DNA of 64,000 nt from Paracoccus sp. S1E-3 (lineage in GTDB: Bacteria > Pseudomonadota > Alphaproteobacteria > Rhodobacterales > Rhodobacteraceae). The stretch is from NCBI RefSeq assembly GCF_013868135.1, contig NZ_JACEMU010000004.1:434001-498000 (forward strand), in the 5' to 3' direction. Shown here piece after piece: positions 21,051-30,619 of this stretch. A program made the translations under genes and the position numbers. The notes under the pieces were generated by a model that made no database searches, had not been told where the DNA came from, and worked only from the letters and a program-made list of their open reading frames with translations. Numbering within the stretch: position 1 is the stretch's first letter; the number at the start of each line of letters is the position of its first letter.

Positions 21051-22394
21051 ATGAGTCCGCTTGCCTTCGGCTGGACCGGCTTCGGGATACTACTTCTCTT
21101 TCTGGCGCTTCGCATTCCGATCGCTGCAAGCCTGCTTTTGTCGGGGCTGATCGGGCTGTTCTCGCTCAACTTCTCGATGTCGGGGGATGCTGCGCTGGCG
21201 TTCAACTCGGTGATGTCGCTGCTGGCGCGAACGCCCTATTCCTTCATCGCGAGTTTCTCGCTGGTGGCTATTCCGATCTTTATCCTGATGGGGGCGGTCG
21301 CCTTCCATTCGGGTGCTACCAGCGAAGCCTATGCCGCGGCGCGGGCCTGGATTGGCAACTGGCGCGGCGGCCTCGCGCAGGCGACCATCATCGCCTGCGC
21401 GGTTTTCGCGGCGATCTCCGGCTCGTCCATGGCGTCGGCTTCGGCGATGGGCAGGATCGCCGTACCCGAAATGCTGAAGTACAGATACGACAAGTCGCTG
21501 GCAACCGGCACGGTCGCGGTCGGCGGAACGCTGGGGGCGTTGATTCCGCCCAGCATCCTGCTGGTTCTTTACGGTGTCTTTGCCGAGGAATCGATCGGCA
21601 GGCTGCTGGTCGCTGGCATCGTGCCGGGGCTTCTGACCGCGCTCAGCTACATGATCGTCATCTGGCTGCGCGTGCGTTTCAGGCCCGAGCTGGCGCCGTC
21701 GGCCAATATCCGGATGCCCCTACGCCAGAAAATGCGCAGTTCGTTGGGCGCAACGCAGCTTCTGTTGATCTTCACACTGATGATCGGCGTTCTTTATACC
21801 GGCATCGCCACCGCGACCGAGGCCGCCGTCGTCGGCGCAACCGGCACGATCCTTCTCGGCCTCTTGCGCGGCCGGTTGTCGCGGGCGCAATTCGCCGATG
21901 CGCTGCTTGAGACGGTCAAGACCACCAGCATGATCTTTGCTATCGCGATCGGGGCCAAGGTCTTCGTCTCGTTCATCGCGCTGACCGGTATCGCACCGGC
22001 GATGGCAAGCTGGGTGTCGGGCCTCGGCGCGCATCCGGCGGTGGTGCTGATCGGTCTGACGGTGGTCTATCTGATCCTTGGCATGTTCCTCGACCCGCTC
22101 GGGATTCTCCTTCTGACCCTGCCGATCGCGCTGCCGATCGTGCTGGCGCTTGGCTATGACTCGGTCTGGTTCGGCGTGCTGCTGGTCAAATATATCGAGA
22201 TCGGTTGCATCACCCCGCCGGTGGGGCTGAACGTCTTCGTGCTGAAGGCGGCGATCGGCGATACCGTGCGGCTGGAGACGATCTTCCGCGGCATCGGCTG
22301 GTTCCTGATCGCAGATATCATCGTCGTTGCGCTGATGATCATCTTCCCAGAAATGGTCACCTTCCTGCCCGACATGATGCTGGGGGGTTACTGA
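21051..22394 (+). CDS. dctM: TRAP transporter large permease (DctM type)
   Basis: A 447-residue membrane protein with about 12-13 hydrophobic segments. It has the DctM signatures FILMGAVAFHSG, ISGSSMASASAMG, GTLGALIPPSILLVLYG and LGMFLDPLGILLLTLPI, and a late GCITPPVGLNVFVLKAA. It forms the translocation channel of the TRAP system. Its stop shares a base with the start of the second CoA-transferase (TGATG), linking uptake and activation translationally. Confidence 0.9.
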   Translation: MSPLAFGWTGFGILLLFLALRIPIAASLLLSGLIGLFSLNFSMSGDAALAFNSVMSLLARTPYSFIASFSLVAIPIFILMGAVAFHSGATSEAYAAARAWIGNWRGGLAQATIIACAVFAAISGSSMASASAMGRIAVPEMLKYRYDKSLATGTVAVGGTLGALIPPSILLVLYGVFAEESIGRLLVAGIVPGLLTALSYMIVIWLRVRFRPELAPSANIRMPLRQKMRSSLGATQLLLIFTLMIGVLYTGIATATEAAVVGATGTILLGLLRGRLSRAQFADALLETVKTTSMIFAIAIGAKVFVSFIALTGIAPAMASWVSGLGAHPAVVLIGLTVVYLILGMFLDPLGILLLTLPIALPIVLALGYDSVWFGVLLVKYIEIGCITPPVGLNVFVLKAAIGDTVRLETIFRGIGWFLIADIIVVALMIIFPEMVTFLPDMMLGGY

Positions 22395-23671
22395 TGCCGG
22401 CGCCGGCGCAGACCCAGGGGCGGCGCAATCGGCCGCTGGACGGCGTGACGGTCATCGACCTGGGACAGGTCTATCAGGGGCCTTACGCGACCTTCCTGAT
22501 GGCCAAGGCCGGGGCGAATGTCATCAAGATCGAGCCCATCGCCGGCGAACCGGTGCGCCAGCGCATTCATATCAGCCGCGGCGCAGGCGTGCCCTTCGCG
22601 TTGCTGAACGCGAACAAGCGTAACCTGACACTAAATCTGAAAAAACCCGAAGGCGTGGATATCCTGAAACGTCTCGTGGCTGATGCCGATGTGCTTCTGG
22701 AAAACTATGCGCCGGGCGTGATGGACCGGCTAGGCATCGGCTGGGAGGTCTTGTCTCAGATCAACCCGCGGCTGGTCTATGCCACGGGCACGGGCTACGG
22801 CATCTCGGGGCCTGATCGCGACAACCTTGCCATGGATATTACCGTGCAGGCCGCCTCGGGCATGATGAGCGTGACCGGCTTTCCCGATGGCCCGCCGGTC
22901 AAGTCCGGCCCCGCGGTCGCAGATTTCATGTCCGGCATTCATCTTTTTGCGGGCGTGATGACCGCCCTTTACGAGCGCGAGCATACCGGCCGTGGCCGGC
23001 TGGTCGAGGTCGCGATGCAGGAGGCGGTCTATCCCACGCTCGCCTCGAACCTGTCCTTCATGTACGATCAGGGTGTCGTCCCCCCCCGTACCGGCAACCG
23101 GCATGGCGGACTCTCGGCTGCGCCCTATAATGTCTATGCCACATCCGACGGCCATATCGCCCTGATCGGATTGAATGACGGGCACTGGATGAAGCTGCTC
23201 GAAGCAATCGGACGGCTTGATCTGGACGGGGATGAGCGTTTCTCGCGCAAGGTCAATCGCGTTCGCCACATGGACGAGGTCGATGCGCTGGTCGGCGAAT
23301 GGACCCAGGTCCGCACCAAGTCCGAGGTGTTGGCGACTTTCGCCCGCTTCAAGGTGCCCTCGGCCCCGGTCCGCGACCTGATCGAGGTGACGAACGACCC
23401 GCACATGCACGAACGCGGCATGCTGCGCTGGATCGACCACCCGGAATACGGCCGCATCTGCGTGCCCGACAGCCCGATCCGGCTGCACGGCGCCGATCCG
23501 GTGCCGCCAGTCCCCTCGCCCCGACTGGGACAGCATAACCGTGAAATCCTGGCGGAACTGGGTTTTTCCGATGCAGAGGCGGCGCGCCTCGCGGCAGACG
23601 GCGTGGTCGGACCCGATCCCGAACCCGCGCCGGAGCCTCCTGCCAAACCTGCAGCCGACCCGGTCGGATGA
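22394..23671 (+). CDS. second type III CoA-transferase (CaiB/BaiF family)
   Basis: A 425-residue CoA-transferase: DGVTVIDLGQVYQGPYATF, KAGANVIKIEPIAG, LLENYAPGVMDRLG and GYGISGPDRDNLAMD (the last Asp in the position of the catalytic aspartate). It overlaps the dctM stop by one base, the strongest hint that it activates the acid imported by the TRAP system. The C-terminal tail is rich in Pro/Ala/Glu. It differs clearly in sequence from the transferase at 13043, so the two probably act on different acids or different steps. Confidence 0.88.
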   Translation: MPAPAQTQGRRNRPLDGVTVIDLGQVYQGPYATFLMAKAGANVIKIEPIAGEPVRQRIHISRGAGVPFALLNANKRNLTLNLKKPEGVDILKRLVADADVLLENYAPGVMDRLGIGWEVLSQINPRLVYATGTGYGISGPDRDNLAMDITVQAASGMMSVTGFPDGPPVKSGPAVADFMSGIHLFAGVMTALYEREHTGRGRLVEVAMQEAVYPTLASNLSFMYDQGVVPPRTGNRHGGLSAAPYNVYATSDGHIALIGLNDGHWMKLLEAIGRLDLDGDERFSRKVNRVRHMDEVDALVGEWTQVRTKSEVLATFARFKVPSAPVRDLIEVTNDPHMHERGMLRWIDHPEYGRICVPDSPIRLHGADPVPPVPSPRLGQHNREILAELGFSDAEAARLAADGVVGPDPEPAPEPPAKPAADPVG

Positions 23672-23688
23672 ACTGAGGAGCAGATCTG

Positions 23689-24759
23689 TTGGACAATTCG
23701 GAACTGGTCGCCCAGACCGCATCCAGAATCTTTCGCGACCACGCCGACGCGCAGGAGATCATCCTGTCCGGCAACGAAGACTGGCGCGTGGCGTTGTGGT
23801 CGGCGATCGAAGGGGCGGCCCTGCCAGCGGCCTTTCTGACCGAGGAACAGGGCGGCTTCGGCGAAACCCGGGCCGAGGTTTATGCGGCAGGCTTTGCGGT
23901 GTTGCGCGAGGCTGGTCGTTCTGCGCTTGCCGTGCCGCTGGCCGAAACGATGCTGGCAGTATGGCTTCTGGCACAGGCGGGCATGGAGGCGCCGGGCGGC
24001 GCGATGTCCGTGGCACCGGCCGACCCGCGCGACCGCATCCGCTTTCGCGAGGATGGCAGCCTTGAAGGCCGGGCGCGTCGGGTGCCCTTCGGGATGGCCG
24101 TTGACCGGATCGCGGTCCTCGCCTCGCGCGCGGGCCAGCGGATCGTGGCTTTGGTCGATCCCAAGGATTGTACGGAGAGGGTGGGACGCAGCCTCGCGCT
24201 TGACCCCACCCCTACCCTGACCTTCGATGGCGTGCAGCCCATCGCGCAGGCGCCGCTGCCCGACGATTTCGATCCGCAGGACCTGATGCAGATGGGGGTC
24301 GCGGCGCGGGCCGCACTGATCTCGGGCGCGCTGGAAACCGTGCTTGACCTCTCGGTGCGCTATGCGACCGAGCGCGTGGCCTTCGGCCGCCCTATCGGCA
24401 AGTTTCAGGCCGTCCAGCACATGCTGGCGCGTCTGGGTGGCGAGACCGCCGCCGCGGTCAGCGCCGCATGTTCCGCCGCCGACGCCTTGGCGACCGGCCA
24501 GCCGGCCGAGGCGCTGCTGCTGGAGGTCGCGGCCGCCAAGATCCGCTGCGGCGAAGCGGCCGAGACCGGCACACTGATCGCCCACCAGGTCCACGGTGCC
24601 ATAGGCATCAGCGACGAACATGTCCTGCACCGCTACACCCTGCGCGCGCTTGCATGGCGCGAGGATTTCGGCGGTGAAAGCCACTGGGCGCTGGCCCTTG
24701 GCCGCGCGGTCTGTGCCTCGGGCACAGATGCGTTGTGGCCGCTGCTCGCCTCCCGATAG
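23689..24759 (+). CDS. acyl-CoA dehydrogenase, short subunit of a pair
   Basis: A 356-residue acyl-CoA dehydrogenase fold protein, shorter than its neighbour. It keeps the N-terminal helical domain (FLTEEQGGFGETRAEVYAAGFAVLREAG) and the C-terminal VRYATERVAFGRPIGKFQAVQHMLA and HQVHGAIGISDEH, but the middle beta-domain is reduced and the usual TE.nAGSD loop is not obvious. Such short subunits occur beside a full-length partner in heterotetrameric dehydrogenases. TTG start with GAGGAG upstream. The partner begins eight bases after its stop. Confidence 0.8.
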   Translation: MDNSELVAQTASRIFRDHADAQEIILSGNEDWRVALWSAIEGAALPAAFLTEEQGGFGETRAEVYAAGFAVLREAGRSALAVPLAETMLAVWLLAQAGMEAPGGAMSVAPADPRDRIRFREDGSLEGRARRVPFGMAVDRIAVLASRAGQRIVALVDPKDCTERVGRSLALDPTPTLTFDGVQPIAQAPLPDDFDPQDLMQMGVAARAALISGALETVLDLSVRYATERVAFGRPIGKFQAVQHMLARLGGETAAAVSAACSAADALATGQPAEALLLEVAAAKIRCGEAAETGTLIAHQVHGAIGISDEHVLHRYTLRALAWREDFGGESHWALALGRAVCASGTDALWPLLASR

Positions 24760-24767
24760 GAACTGCC

Positions 24768-25919
24768 ATGACAAACGCACTTCGTTTCGACCCAATCCGC
24801 CTGCCCGAGGCTTGTCAGGATCTGCGGCAGGAGGTGCGCGCCTTCCTGGCGGAGGAGATGGCCCGCGGCACATTCGGCCCCGGCAAGGAAACCTCACCCG
24901 AGGAGGCGCTGGAATTTTCGCGCCGTGTCGGCGCGCGCGGCTGGATCGGGATGACCTGGCCGAAACAATATGGCGGGCAGGAGCTGAGCTTTCTCGAACG
25001 CTATGTCGTGACCGAGGAAATGCGTATCGCCAATGCCCCGGTGCGTCCCTTCTTCGCCGCGGACCGGCAGAGCGGCCCGACCATCATCCGCTACGGCTCC
25101 GAGGCGCTGAAACAGGCGATCCTGCCCCGTATCGTCAAGGGCGAGGCCAGCTTCTGCATCGGGATGAGCGAGGCGAATTCCGGCTCGGACCTGTTCGCGG
25201 CGCAGGCCAGGGCGCGCCGGGACGGCGATGGCTGGCGGCTGAACGGTGCGAAGATCTGGACCAGCAACGCCCATCTCAACGATTTCATGATCGGGCTGTT
25301 CCGCACGTCGCCCGCGACCACCCAGAACCGCCGCCATGGCCTGACCTCCTTCGTGATCGACCTCAAGACCCCCGGAATCGACATCAAGCCCATCGGCATG
25401 ATGAGCGGCACGCGAGAATTCAACGAGGTCGTCTTCAACGATGTGTTCGTCCCCGGCGACAACCTGTTGGGCGAGATCGACGGCGCCTGGAAACAGGCAA
25501 CCAGCGAACTGGCCTATGAACGCTCGGGGCCCGAGCGGTTTCTGGAAACCTATGACGCGCTGCGTGACCTTGTCGCGCTGGCCGGCCCCGAACCTGACAC
25601 CCGGATGGCCGAAGGCATCGGTCGACTCGTTGCCCAGCTTCATACCCTGCGCCGTATGTCGGTTTCCGTCGCGGGCATGCTGGAAAACGGTGTCGAACCG
25701 GTGGTCGAGGCTGCGATCGTCAAGGATCTTGGCACCGTCTGGGAACAGGCGCTGCCGCACCGGGTCCGAACGCTCGCCGCGCTGCATGATGACGAAGGCG
25801 ATGGCGGTTTCGAGGAGCGACTGAACCAGCAGATGCGTATCGCCCCCAAGCTGACCATCCAAGGCGGCACGACGGAAATCCTGCGCGGCATCATCGCCCG
25901 CGGTTTGGGGCTGCGCTGA
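24768..25919 (+). CDS. acyl-CoA dehydrogenase, long subunit of a pair
   Basis: A 383-residue acyl-CoA dehydrogenase. It has MTWPKQYGGQELSFLERYVV, CIGMSEANSGSDLFAAQARA (FAD/substrate loop), WRLNGAKIWTSNAHLNDFMI and the C-terminal LTIQGGTTEILRGIIARGLGL. The ATG at 24768 with AGGAAC upstream is preferred to a TTG at 24735. Directly downstream of the short subunit and overlapping the next gene by one base, it is probably the catalytic half of a heteromeric enzyme. Confidence 0.88.
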   Translation: MTNALRFDPIRLPEACQDLRQEVRAFLAEEMARGTFGPGKETSPEEALEFSRRVGARGWIGMTWPKQYGGQELSFLERYVVTEEMRIANAPVRPFFAADRQSGPTIIRYGSEALKQAILPRIVKGEASFCIGMSEANSGSDLFAAQARARRDGDGWRLNGAKIWTSNAHLNDFMIGLFRTSPATTQNRRHGLTSFVIDLKTPGIDIKPIGMMSGTREFNEVVFNDVFVPGDNLLGEIDGAWKQATSELAYERSGPERFLETYDALRDLVALAGPEPDTRMAEGIGRLVAQLHTLRRMSVSVAGMLENGVEPVVEAAIVKDLGTVWEQALPHRVRTLAALHDDEGDGGFEERLNQQMRIAPKLTIQGGTTEILRGIIARGLGLR

Positions 25920-26692
25920 TGCCTGACGACCTGCACATCGCGGCGCATGGCCATGTCAGAGTGCTGGAGATCCGGCGCCCGCCCTACAATTATTTCGACC
26001 TGAATCTGATCCGCGCCATCGCCGATGGGTTGGACGCGGCGGATGCCGATCCCGAATGCCGCGCCGTGGTGCTTGCCGCCGAAGGCAAAGCTTTCTGCGC
26101 CGGCGCCGATTTCGCCGCGGGACAGGAGGCGACGCCCGAGGCGCGCAAAACCCGGACTGCTGCCCTTTATCACGAGGCTGAACGGCTGTTCAGCAGTCGC
26201 AAGCCCATCGTCGCCGCCATTCAGGGCGCGGCGATCGGCGGGGGGCTGGGTCTCGCGCTCGCGGCAGATTTCCGCATTGCCTGCCCGGAGGCGCGGTTTT
26301 CAGCGAATTTCACGCGGCTCGGCTTTCATCCGGGCTTCGGCCTGACCGTTACGTTGCCCGACCTGATCGGAGACAACCGTGCGGCGCTGATGTTCCTGAC
26401 CAGCCGCCGGATCACCGGCGAGGAGGCGTTGGCCATCGGTCTGGTCAACCAACTGGTTTCGCAGGCCGAGATCCGTTCGGCCGCACTGGCTCTGGCCGCC
26501 GAGATCGCCGAATGCGCGCCGCTGGCCCTGATCTCGACCCGCGCCACGCTGCGCGCCGGTCTGGCCGGGCGGGTTGCGCGGGCGACTGAGCATGAGCTGC
26601 AAGAACAGTCCTGGCTGCGCGAGACCGAGGATTTCCGCGAGGGGGTGAAATCCTCGGCTGAACGGCGCCCCGGAAATTTTCTCGGCAGATGA
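25919..26692 (+). CDS. enoyl-CoA hydratase/isomerase family protein
   Basis: A 257-residue crotonase-fold protein: EIRRPPYNYFDLNLI, VVLAAEGKAFCAGADF (first oxyanion-hole strand) and AIQGAAIGGGLGLALAADFRIA (second oxyanion-hole strand). The usual catalytic Glu positions are not both evident, so hydratase versus isomerase activity is open. It starts one base inside the preceding dehydrogenase stop and ends four bases inside the amidohydrolase start. Confidence 0.85.
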   Translation: MPDDLHIAAHGHVRVLEIRRPPYNYFDLNLIRAIADGLDAADADPECRAVVLAAEGKAFCAGADFAAGQEATPEARKTRTAALYHEAERLFSSRKPIVAAIQGAAIGGGLGLALAADFRIACPEARFSANFTRLGFHPGFGLTVTLPDLIGDNRAALMFLTSRRITGEEALAIGLVNQLVSQAEIRSAALALAAEIAECAPLALISTRATLRAGLAGRVARATEHELQEQSWLRETEDFREGVKSSAERRPGNFLGR

Positions 26693-27651
26693 ACCATAGT
26701 CGACGATCTGAAGATGGGAGATTGGAATTGAACCAAGAAGAACACGCCGCGGGACGGGACAACTCGGCCGGAGAGGCAAAGACTATCGCGGGCGAATCCG
26801 CTGATACGACCCTGAAACTGCCCGAGGGAAGCTGCGACTGCCACGTCCACATCTACGGTCCCTTCGATCGCTTTCCGCCTTACAACGCCGGCATGTATTC
26901 CGCGCCCGAGGAACACCCGGTCGAGGCGCTGCTTGATCTTTGGGATCGTCATGGCATCGCCAGGGGCGTCATCGTCCACGCGCTCGGCGCGGGTCCGGAC
27001 AATGCCGCGACCTATGATGCGCTGCGCCGCTATCCCGACCGGCTGCGCGGGGTCGCGATCCTTGATCAAGATGTCACCGACAAGCGGTTGAACGAACTGA
27101 ACGACGCGGGATTCCGCGGGGTGCGGATCAACCTTTTCCGCATGAACGGCAAGAAGGTCGCGGCGGGCGGCATGACGCTTGAAGATCTCGAGGCGCTGGC
27201 GCCGCGGCTGGGCGAACGCGGCTGGCACGCGCAATTGTGGATCGAGGTCGGTGACCTGGCCGAAATTGCGCCACGCCTGGAAAAGCTGCCGCTCGATTAC
27301 GTGGTCGACCACATGGGCCGCACCCCGGTCGCGTGGGGCGTCGATAACCCGGGCACGCGCGATCTGGTCGAACGGCTGAAAACCGGCCGCTACTGGGCAA
27401 AGATCTCGGGCGCCGACCGCAACACCCAGACTGGCGCACCCTATACCGACGTTGACCCCTTCATGCGTACCCTGGTCGAGGCCAATCCCGACAGGCTGGT
27501 CTGGGGCACGGACTGGCCGCATGTCGGCCATACACCCGAGACGCTGCCGCAGGAAAACAACCTCATCGCACTTCTGCGCCGCGTGGTGACGGATGAAGAC
27601 GTGCTGCACAGGATTCTGGTCCAGAATCCGCGCGCGCTTTACGGCTTCTGA
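26689..27651 (+). CDS. amidohydrolase-family lactonase-like protein
   Basis: A 320-residue TIM-barrel hydrolase. Its motifs CDCHVHIYGPFDRFPP (His-X-His metal site), GVRINLFR, DYVVDHMGR and RLVWGTDWPHVGH resemble the 2-pyrone-4,6-dicarboxylate lactonase and 4-sulfomuconolactone hydrolase branch of amidohydrolases. It would hydrolyse a lactone or cyclic dicarboxylate. The ATG at 26689 overlaps the preceding stop but has a poor ribosome site; a TTG at 26728 with GGGAGA upstream would remove 13 residues. The first 40 residues look like a disordered extension. Confidence 0.8.
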   Translation: MNHSRRSEDGRLELNQEEHAAGRDNSAGEAKTIAGESADTTLKLPEGSCDCHVHIYGPFDRFPPYNAGMYSAPEEHPVEALLDLWDRHGIARGVIVHALGAGPDNAATYDALRRYPDRLRGVAILDQDVTDKRLNELNDAGFRGVRINLFRMNGKKVAAGGMTLEDLEALAPRLGERGWHAQLWIEVGDLAEIAPRLEKLPLDYVVDHMGRTPVAWGVDNPGTRDLVERLKTGRYWAKISGADRNTQTGAPYTDVDPFMRTLVEANPDRLVWGTDWPHVGHTPETLPQENNLIALLRRVVTDEDVLHRILVQNPRALYGF

Positions 27652-27690
27652 AATACGGCCGCGCGCGACCGAAAGAGTAAGGACGAAATC

Positions 27691-28866
27691 ATGACGGAAA
27701 TACTGCTCTTCACGCCTATGCACATCCGCGACGTGCTGCTGAGGAACCGCATCGTCACCGCGCCGATGCACCAGTATTCAGCCATCGGCGGATTTCCGAC
27801 GGATTGGCACATGGTCAATGCCGGGCGTTGGGCGCTTGGCGGGGCGGGGATGGTCATGCTGGAATCGACCAAGGTCGAGGAACGCGGCCGCGGGACCATC
27901 GGCGATCTCGGGATATGGAAGGACGAGCATGTCGAGCCCCTGCGCCGCATCGCCGATTTCATCCGCGCGAACGGCGCGTCGCCTGCGATCCAGCTTGGCC
28001 ATTCGGGGCGCAAGGGCCGTGTCTCGCGCCCTTGGGAGGGCCAGGCGGCGCTGACCGCGGATTGCTGTCCGCCCGACGAATGGGAACGCTGGGATGTCGT
28101 GTCCTCCTCGGCGCTGCCCTTCAGCGAGACGTCCGCCATGCCCCGCGCGCTGGAACTTTCCGAGATTCCGGCCGCCATCGACGCTTGGGGCGCAGCGGCC
28201 GCGCGCGCCGACAAGGCCGGCTTCGACGCGATCGAACTGCACGGCGCGCATGGCTATCTGTTGCATCAGTTCCTGTCGCCCGTAGCCAATACCCGCACCG
28301 ACCCATATGGCGGCTCCGAGGAAAACCGGATGCGTTTCTTCCTCGAGGTGGTGGAGTCAGTCCGCGCCAACTGGCCCGCCGGCAAGCCGCTGTTCGTGCG
28401 GCTGTCGATCGAGGACGAGGCCGGCTGGGGCCCCGAGGAGAACATCCGCCTTTGCCGCCGGCTGAAGCCGCTGGGGGTCGACGTAATCGACTGCTCGACT
28501 GGTGGACTGACATCGGCAGTGCCAAACTTCTTCCGACTGAACAGCTTCGGCTATCAGGTGCCCTATGCCGAACAGATCCGGCGCGAGGCGGATATCATGA
28601 CCATGGCGGTGGGCCTGATCATTCATGCCGATCAGGCCGAGGAGATTCTGCAAAGGCGGCAAGCCGATCTGGTCGCGATCGGGCGCGAGTTCCTGTACAA
28701 CCCCAACTGGGGGCTGGATGCGGCGCAAAAGCTGGGTGCAGATCCGAACTATGCGCTGTCGCCGCCGCAGGCCGCGCACTGGCTGACGAAACGCGCGCGC
28801 CGCGGCTTTGGCGGCAAGGGATCGACCTGGGCGGCCGGGATTCACGAAGCCGCATCGGGCGAATGA
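27691..28866 (+). CDS. Old Yellow Enzyme-family NAD(P)H:flavin oxidoreductase
   Basis: A 391-residue FMN TIM-barrel enzyme of the OYE/2,4-dienoyl-CoA reductase group. It has PMHIRDVLLRNRIVTAPMHQYS, AIQLGHSGRKGR, DAIELHGAHGYLLHQFLSP and TDPYGGSEENRMRF, followed by the barrel end with ADLVAIGREFLYNP. There is no C-terminal iron-sulfur/FAD half, so it is the short NamA-like form that reduces activated C=C bonds. It is the last gene of the second operon and is followed by a strong hairpin. Confidence 0.9.
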   Translation: MTEILLFTPMHIRDVLLRNRIVTAPMHQYSAIGGFPTDWHMVNAGRWALGGAGMVMLESTKVEERGRGTIGDLGIWKDEHVEPLRRIADFIRANGASPAIQLGHSGRKGRVSRPWEGQAALTADCCPPDEWERWDVVSSSALPFSETSAMPRALELSEIPAAIDAWGAAAARADKAGFDAIELHGAHGYLLHQFLSPVANTRTDPYGGSEENRMRFFLEVVESVRANWPAGKPLFVRLSIEDEAGWGPEENIRLCRRLKPLGVDVIDCSTGGLTSAVPNFFRLNSFGYQVPYAEQIRREADIMTMAVGLIIHADQAEEILQRRQADLVAIGREFLYNPNWGLDAAQKLGADPNYALSPPQAAHWLTKRARRGFGGKGSTWAAGIHEAASGE

Positions 28867-28869
28867 CGG

Positions 28870-28892
28870 GACCGCCCGCGCTTCGGGCGGTC
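28870..28892 (+). terminator. terminator of the TRAP/acyl-CoA operon
   Basis: GACCGCCCG (28870-28878) pairs perfectly with CGGGCGGTC (28884-28892) around a 5-nt loop, starting four bases after the OYE stop. Only two Ts follow, so it may be a weak or bidirectional terminator. Confidence 0.7.
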
Positions 28893-29529
28893 TTGCCAAG
28901 AAAGAAAACGCCGAAGGTGACAGCGAACGGACCAGCGGACAGATCCGCGCGGTGATGCCGACCGAGCCGAGCATGCGCCCCAATCCGAAAAGATCACGAA
29001 GTCAGCGCCGCCGAAACGGCTCGACGGGCGATCAGCATCTTTGGCGAGGCTGCGGTCGGCCGCGAGTTTCCGGGCTGATCGGCAGCAGGATGAACGCCCC
29101 GCAGATCAGCGACCCGGCCTTCGGCGGGACACCCACAAGCTTCTGAACTGCCACCGTTTCGGGTCGAGAGATAAGGACGGTCATGAGAAAGGCGAAAATG
29201 GCGTGGCGGAATTGAGGGAAGCCGCCAACCCGGCATCCGTGCCCCCGCGCGCAGCCTCCGCGCGACGATCAGTAAGGCGGGCGGGATGTAGGCCATACCG
29301 ATCTTGATGACGCTGTATGAGGTCCGCCAAAGCGTGGCGAGAGCCAAGAGCAGCGCCCGTTCGCCCGGAATAGTCGCGTTATCGGTCGTGTCGTCCCTGC
29401 CCTGCGTCGGTTTCCACCGTTCTGGCAGCGCTCAGGGGGTCGACGGCTTGGCGCTGCACCGCACTCTTCCGCGCCGGGGCAGGATTTGCGCGCGGGTATC
29501 GGTGATGCGGCTTGGCCCTCGCTGACGGT
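28893..29529. other. gene-free stretch with transporter debris
   Basis: About 640 bases separate the end of the second operon from the convergent acyl-CoA dehydrogenase genes. Apart from the EamA-like remnant at 29040-29347, I see no intact gene, no RNA gene and no copy of the AT-rich operator. Confidence 0.55.
29040..29347 (-). pseudogene. remnant of an EamA/DMT-family transporter
   Basis: The minus strand from 29347 begins ALATLWRTSYSVIKIG and continues IPPALLIVARRLRAG, which matches the first transmembrane segment of drug/metabolite (EamA) exporters. After about 35 residues the hydrophobic pattern is lost. In another frame, near 29145-29040, VPPKAGSLICGAFILLPIS resembles a final EamA helix, ending in a stop. 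Most of the roughly 290-residue family length is missing, so this is a deletion derivative with frameshift. The assignment rests on short motifs. Confidence 0.4.
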
Positions 29530-30618
29530 TCACGCTGGAACCCCGCCCAGCCGGGCCAGCCGATCCATGTGGTGATCGAGATCGCCATGCGTCAGCTCGA
29601 TCATCGTCAGCCGCTTGAAATAATGCCCGATCGCATATTCCATCGTCACACCCACACCACCATGCAACTGCACGGCCGTTTGGCCGATCCTCTTGGCCGA
29701 CCTGTTGATCTGGACCTTGGCCGCCGACAACGCGGCATCGCGTTCGGCGCCGGTGCGCTCGCTCATCACGGCGGCATACATTGCCATCGAGCGGGCCTGT
29801 TCCAACGCCACGAACATGTCGGCTGCCTGATGTTGCAGCCCCTGAAAAGTGCCGATGGGCCTGCCGAACTGTTCTCGGGTCTTGAGATAATCGGTCGTCA
29901 GCCAAAGCGCGGCATCCATCGCGCCCACCGCCTCGGCACAAGTCGCGGCCAGTGCCGCCGCTGCGGCATTGGCGATCAGAGTTTCGGCATCGCCCTGATC
30001 CAGCCGCCGGGCCGCTGCGCCGTCGAAATGGATCTCGGCCATCCGCCGTCCGTCCTGGGTTGGCTGGCTGCGGATAGTGACGCCGGGATCGGCGGTTTCG
30101 ACAAGGAACAGCCCGGTGCCCCCGTCGACCGAGGCCGAGACGATGAACGCGTCGGCCATTGCGCCATGGATCACCCGTGCCTTGGTGCCGGACAGCTTGC
30201 CATCGGCAAAGGTCGTCGCCGGGCGCTCGGCCTCTGCCTGCGGCTCGCGATGGGCGAAGGCGATCCGCAGGCTTCCATCCGCCATCCGGGCGGCCAGATC
30301 TGCGCGGATCGCCGGGTCGGCCGAAACGAGCAATGGCGCGATCTCGGCGATCGCGGCCAGCCACGGTTCGACCACCAGCGCCCGCCCCATCTCTTCGGCC
30401 ACGATCATCATTTCGACCGGGCCGCCGCCGAGGCCGCCGTCCTCCTCGGGAAAGGGCAGCGCGAAGACACCAAGCTCGCCCAGTCCCCGCCAGACCGCAC
30501 CGTCCAGACCGCCTTCGCGGATCACCCGTTCGCGGGCCTTGAAGTCATAACGGTCACTCAGGAAGCGCGAGAGGCTGTCCTTCAGCATCCGCTGTTCGTC
30601 GCTCAACTCGAAATTCAT
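29530..30618 (-). CDS. acyl-CoA dehydrogenase, short subunit of a second pair
   Basis: A 362-residue acyl-CoA dehydrogenase fold protein starting MNFELSDEQRMLKDSLSRFL. The C-terminal half has LKTREQFGRPIGTFQGLQHQAADM and the ending GGVGVTMEYAIGHYFKRLTM. The central TE.xAGSD loop is missing, replaced by FAHREPQAEAERP. Like the protein at 23689 it looks like the non-canonical subunit of a heteromeric enzyme. The start at 30618 lies one base after the stop of the long subunit. A longer frame to 30789 exists but overlaps that gene. Confidence 0.82.
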   Translation of the reverse strand: MNFELSDEQRMLKDSLSRFLSDRYDFKARERVIREGGLDGAVWRGLGELGVFALPFPEEDGGLGGGPVEMMIVAEEMGRALVVEPWLAAIAEIAPLLVSADPAIRADLAARMADGSLRIAFAHREPQAEAERPATTFADGKLSGTKARVIHGAMADAFIVSASVDGGTGLFLVETADPGVTIRSQPTQDGRRMAEIHFDGAAARRLDQGDAETLIANAAAAALAATCAEAVGAMDAALWLTTDYLKTREQFGRPIGTFQGLQHQAADMFVALEQARSMAMYAAVMSERTGAERDAALSAAKVQINRSAKRIGQTAVQLHGGVGVTMEYAIGHYFKRLTMIELTHGDLDHHMDRLARLGGVPA

Positions 30619-30619
30619 C

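Noticed and set aside
21051..21065. A fifth IclR operator near the dctM start (GATTCGCGATG)
   Set aside because: Only six or seven bases match and there is no inverted partner.
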